A stretch of DNA of 33,411 nt from an uncultured bacterium (GTDB lineage Bacteria > Cyanobacteriota > Vampirovibrionia > Obscuribacterales > Obscuribacteraceae), in the NCBI GenBank assembly GCA_913063055.1, contig CAJXZK010000029.1, forward strand, positions 1-33,411. The letters are read 5' to 3'. The notes beneath the pieces were generated by a model that made no database searches, had not been told where the DNA came from, and was given only the letters and a program-made list of their open reading frames with translations. Position numbers and translations under genes: made by a program. Below, one piece after another: positions 31,107-33,411 of the stretch; position 1 is the stretch's first letter; each line of letters opens with the position of its first letter.

Positions 31107-33164
31107 ATGAAGGTGTCCCCCATAGTTACTAAGAACAAGCGTCTCACTAGTTTTGGCATGGCTTTTGCTCTGGCGCAGAGTCTTTGCTCAGGCTTCAGCC
31201 TGGGGGCCATGGCTCAAGACCCGTATACTCCCGGTCATACAAGTACTGGTTCAAGCGCCACTGCCGCTGGCAGTCAGGCACCTGCGAGCACGGCTGGTGC
31301 TCCGCTTGTAAGGCCTGTCACAGCTCCAGCTTCTAGTAACACTAACAGGTCTAGTTCTAGCTCTAGTTCTAGCTCTAGCTCTAGCTCTAGTTCTACTCCG
31401 CAGCTCCGTCCGCCGTTACCCACCTTAGACAACAGTTTGCCGCCGCAAGATGCGGTGGTGGACAATGGCAATTTAACTGCTCCGATTAAGATGCCGACTA
31501 CAAATACGCCGACTAGTAGCAGCACTGGCTTGCCGAGTGGTGCCCTCTCTCTGCCGTTGGACGCCTCGGGTTTGACTGCCAAAGAACGGCAGGGTGACTA
31601 TGATGTGGTCAACACCCAGGCCGATGAATTTCGCAAACGCTTCTTACAAGGCGAGGCCATTGAACTAAGATTGCCCATGGGCGATCAGCTCATGTCGCTT
31701 GGCTCTAAATTGCCACCAATAAGACTAGAAGCCAGTTACACTCAACCAATTTCATTGCGCGAAGTGGTGCAATACTCGCTTGATAATACCCTCGACATTC
31801 GTATTCAACGCGAAGTTGTTACCCAGAACAAATGGATTCTGGGCAACTCTTTAGGCAAATTTTTACCTGATGCCTTGATGAGCTATAACTCTCAGTACCA
31901 GGCTGGTACATCCTTGATCGGTGGTACGATCCCGGTGCAGTTCGGCAACCCCTTCGTTACTGCCACGGCTGGCTTCCGCTACTATGGTTTTCGTGGTGGC
32001 AGTGTGATGTTTGGCTCATTAGCCAATATGCACAACTACCGCGCCTCCAAACAAGGCCTGCGGGCTTCTATAAACGACACTCTGCTAAACGTTACCAAGC
32101 TTTATTACAACTTGGTGCAAAATCAGGCCCTACTGCAAATTCAAACAAGAGCGGTAGATGTTTCTAAAGCACAAGTTTTGCTCAACCAGCAGCTGGAGCG
32201 GGCTGGCACCGGTACCCGCTTTCAGGTTTTGCAATCAGAGACGCAATTGGCTCGTGATGAGCAAGCCCTTCTTACTCAAGAAGTTGACTTGCGACGAACA
32301 GCCATTGATTTAGCCACAGCCCTTAACTTAAATAGCGCTGTCAACTTGCTTTCAGTTGAATCTGAAGTACGTAAGGTGCGTCTGGTTGACCCCTCAATTG
32401 ATGTCAATCAGTTGATAAATCTCGCCATCCTCAATCGGCCAGAGTTGAAACAGTACGAACAGTTGCGTATGGCTGCTAAGCGTAATATCCAGGTGCAGGC
32501 TGCGCCTTTATATCCGCAATTTCAATTCTTTGGCGGCTATAACGGCAACGGTCAAACTCTAACTAATCAGTACGGCAACAGCACCCCATCGCTGTCTATT
32601 GTGCCAATTCAAGGGGCTGGTTTTACCGCCCAGACAATCACCACCAATGGTTCTAGTGCCGTGGTCAGCGCACCTCAGACTGTATATCCTGTGGCGGCTG
32701 TCTATAACCCCAGTCAAGTGACTGACCGTAGTCTGCGTAAGTCTTATCAAATCGGTATGCGGGTCGATTGGAACTACCTTGGTATGGGAGTGCCAGACTT
32801 AGCTAACGTCCAGGCGGCACGGGCGGTAGCGCGACAAGCAACCTTGCGAGTCAACCAGCAGGTAATTGCAGTGTTGCAGCAAGTTCGTACCAGCTATTTG
32901 ACGAGTTTGACAGCAGAAAAGCAAATTGAAGTTGCCACCAAAGAAGTATTGTCATCGGCAGAAGAACTGCGCTTGTCTCGGGTGAGATTGGCCAACGGTG
33001 TCGGTACCAACATTGACGTCATCAACGCCCAGCGTGACTTTACTCAGGCACTTGTGCGCAAGGCTCAGGCTATCGTTGCTTTCAATATTCAACAGGCCCA
33101 GTTGTTGCGCGATATTGGTGTGATTAGCTATGACACCATTACTTCGGGTCGGTTAGCACGCTAA
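31107..33164 (+). CDS. TolC-family outer-membrane efflux protein
   Basis: This is a TolC-like channel protein of 685 residues, larger than the usual 450-500. After a basic signal peptide (MKVSPIVTKNKRLTSF, cleavage near AMAQ) comes a Ser/Pro/Thr-rich linker of about 130 residues that includes an unbroken run of about 15 Ser encoded by a TCTAGY hexamer repeat. The channel part begins near ISLREVVQYSLDNTLDIRIQ and shows the two-fold repeat of the family: coiled-coil helices such as VLLNQQLERAGTGTRFQVLQSETQLARDE in the first half, and RLSRVRLANGVGTNIDVINAQRDFTQA in the second. Such trimeric channels serve efflux pumps or type I secretion; no inner-membrane partner is in the window. It ends one base before the convergent phosphatase gene. 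Confidence 0.88.
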   Translation: MKVSPIVTKNKRLTSFGMAFALAQSLCSGFSLGAMAQDPYTPGHTSTGSSATAAGSQAPASTAGAPLVRPVTAPASSNTNRSSSSSSSSSSSSSSSTPQLRPPLPTLDNSLPPQDAVVDNGNLTAPIKMPTTNTPTSSSTGLPSGALSLPLDASGLTAKERQGDYDVVNTQADEFRKRFLQGEAIELRLPMGDQLMSLGSKLPPIRLEASYTQPISLREVVQYSLDNTLDIRIQREVVTQNKWILGNSLGKFLPDALMSYNSQYQAGTSLIGGTIPVQFGNPFVTATAGFRYYGFRGGSVMFGSLANMHNYRASKQGLRASINDTLLNVTKLYYNLVQNQALLQIQTRAVDVSKAQVLLNQQLERAGTGTRFQVLQSETQLARDEQALLTQEVDLRRTAIDLATALNLNSAVNLLSVESEVRKVRLVDPSIDVNQLINLAILNRPELKQYEQLRMAAKRNIQVQAAPLYPQFQFFGGYNGNGQTLTNQYGNSTPSLSIVPIQGAGFTAQTITTNGSSAVVSAPQTVYPVAAVYNPSQVTDRSLRKSYQIGMRVDWNYLGMGVPDLANVQAARAVARQATLRVNQQVIAVLQQVRTSYLTSLTAEKQIEVATKEVLSSAEELRLSRVRLANGVGTNIDVINAQRDFTQALVRKAQAIVAFNIQQAQLLRDIGVISYDTITSGRLAR
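31350..31394 (+). repeat. Hexanucleotide (TCTAGY) microsatellite coding poly-Ser
   Basis: Fifteen consecutive Ser codons alternate TCT with AGT or AGC, giving a 6-bp repeat unit within the linker of the TolC-family protein. Copy-number change would lengthen or shorten the linker by two residues per unit without altering the frame. Confidence 0.9.
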
Positions 33165-33411
33165 TTATTGAATGTAATACATCTTGTTCGGCAGCTTTTC
33201 ACAATCTATTGAGTAGCCGCCTTTAAGGTCTGAGTACTGGTCGCCAATGTTGACGACAATCTCATAGCCCATATCTTCGATTTTCTTACGATAGGCAGAT
33301 TTCATGGGAATGGCCGAGCTCTTATCTTCATTGCCGCGCAGGTAGAGGCCATCGTAGGCGATACCATATTTGACCAGGTTGGTGATGGTGGCTCGACGCA
33401 GCTTTTCTACC
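33165..33411 (-). CDS. HAD-family acid phosphatase, C-terminal fragment (cut by window end)
   Basis: The last 81 residues of a gene running off the window. They read EKLRRATITNLVKYGI, then GLYLRGNEDKSSAIPMKSAYRKKIEDMGYEIV, VNIGDQYSDLKGG and KLPNKMYYIQ at the end. The GDQYSDL segment (the metal-binding Asp motif near the end of HAD enzymes) and the KLPNxMYYI terminus are typical of the class B acid phosphatase/lipoprotein e(P4)-like family. The substrate is probably a phosphomonoester, and the location in relatives is periplasmic or outer-membrane. The nucleophile Asp region is outside the window. The stop lies directly next to the TolC stop (33164), a tail-to-tail arrangement with no spacer. 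Confidence 0.8.
   Translation of the reverse strand, partial: VEKLRRATITNLVKYGIAYDGLYLRGNEDKSSAIPMKSAYRKKIEDMGYEIVVNIGDQYSDLKGGYSIDCEKLPNKMYYIQ

Noticed and set aside
31350-31394. Phase variation by the poly-Ser repeat
   Set aside because: The unit is six bases, so gain or loss does not shift the reading frame; only linker length can change.

Overview
Organism. The window looks like a chromosomal contig of a Gram-negative, outer-membrane-bearing bacterium. It encodes apolipoprotein N-acyltransferase, an LptF/LptG-type LPS-export permease, a TolC-family outer-membrane channel and a periplasmic cell-wall amidase. GTG and TTG starts are common, TGA is used as a stop, and GC content looks close to 50% by eye. 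WG-repeat proteins, a BioY-like protein, type III pantothenate kinase and many secreted proteins of unknown function suggest a non-photosynthetic relative of Cyanobacteria (Vampirovibrionia/Melainabacteria, perhaps Obscuribacterales). That placement is inference and there is no rRNA gene here to test it. Bases 1-71 are not biological: they are a complete Illumina P5/Nextera adapter joined to the contig end.

Layout. 72-2303 (minus): a Crp/Fnr-type regulator cut off by the adapter, transaldolase and a secreted protein of unknown function. 2469-4336 (plus): a promoter, a coiled-coil protein of unknown function and an MBL-fold hydrolase. 4355-9569 (minus): a membrane glycan cluster in the order GT2 synthase, GT39-like transferase, RDD protein, GT-C-like protein. 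9807-12584 (plus): lnt and lptF/lptG, then a 52-residue secreted peptide gene with its own promoter and terminator (12666-12950). 12995-14074 (minus): rlmN. 14287-18969 (plus): secA, tsaB and rimI, with consecutive stop and start codons overlapping. 19083-20898 (plus): a BioY-like protein and a metallophosphoesterase. 20924-23860 (minus): a matrixin-like protease, a single-pass membrane protein and an eight-repeat WG protein. 24000-24170: a probable structured RNA ending in a terminator, followed by glmU. 25657-26491: a small Sm-like protein, a 12-bp tandem repeat array and a small acidic protein. 26451-30021 (minus): coaX, amidase and a DUF547 protein. 30131-30206 (minus): tRNA-Ala(GGC) with terminator. 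30305-33164 (plus): a palindromic operator, a cysteine hydrolase and a TolC-family protein. 33165-33411 (minus): the end of a HAD acid phosphatase.

How the genes fit together. Much of the window serves the envelope: GlmU makes UDP-GlcNAc for peptidoglycan and lipid A, Lnt finishes lipoproteins, LptF/G exports LPS, SecA drives secretion, the amidase remodels the wall, TolC forms a channel, and the GT2/GT39/GT-C cluster probably builds or attaches a surface glycan. The rest is housekeeping (tal, rlmN, tsaB, rimI, coaX, tRNA). The least explained elements are the secreted micro-peptide cassette, the RNA ahead of glmU, the repeat array beside the Sm-like gene, the large insertion in SecA and the protease/membrane/WG cluster.
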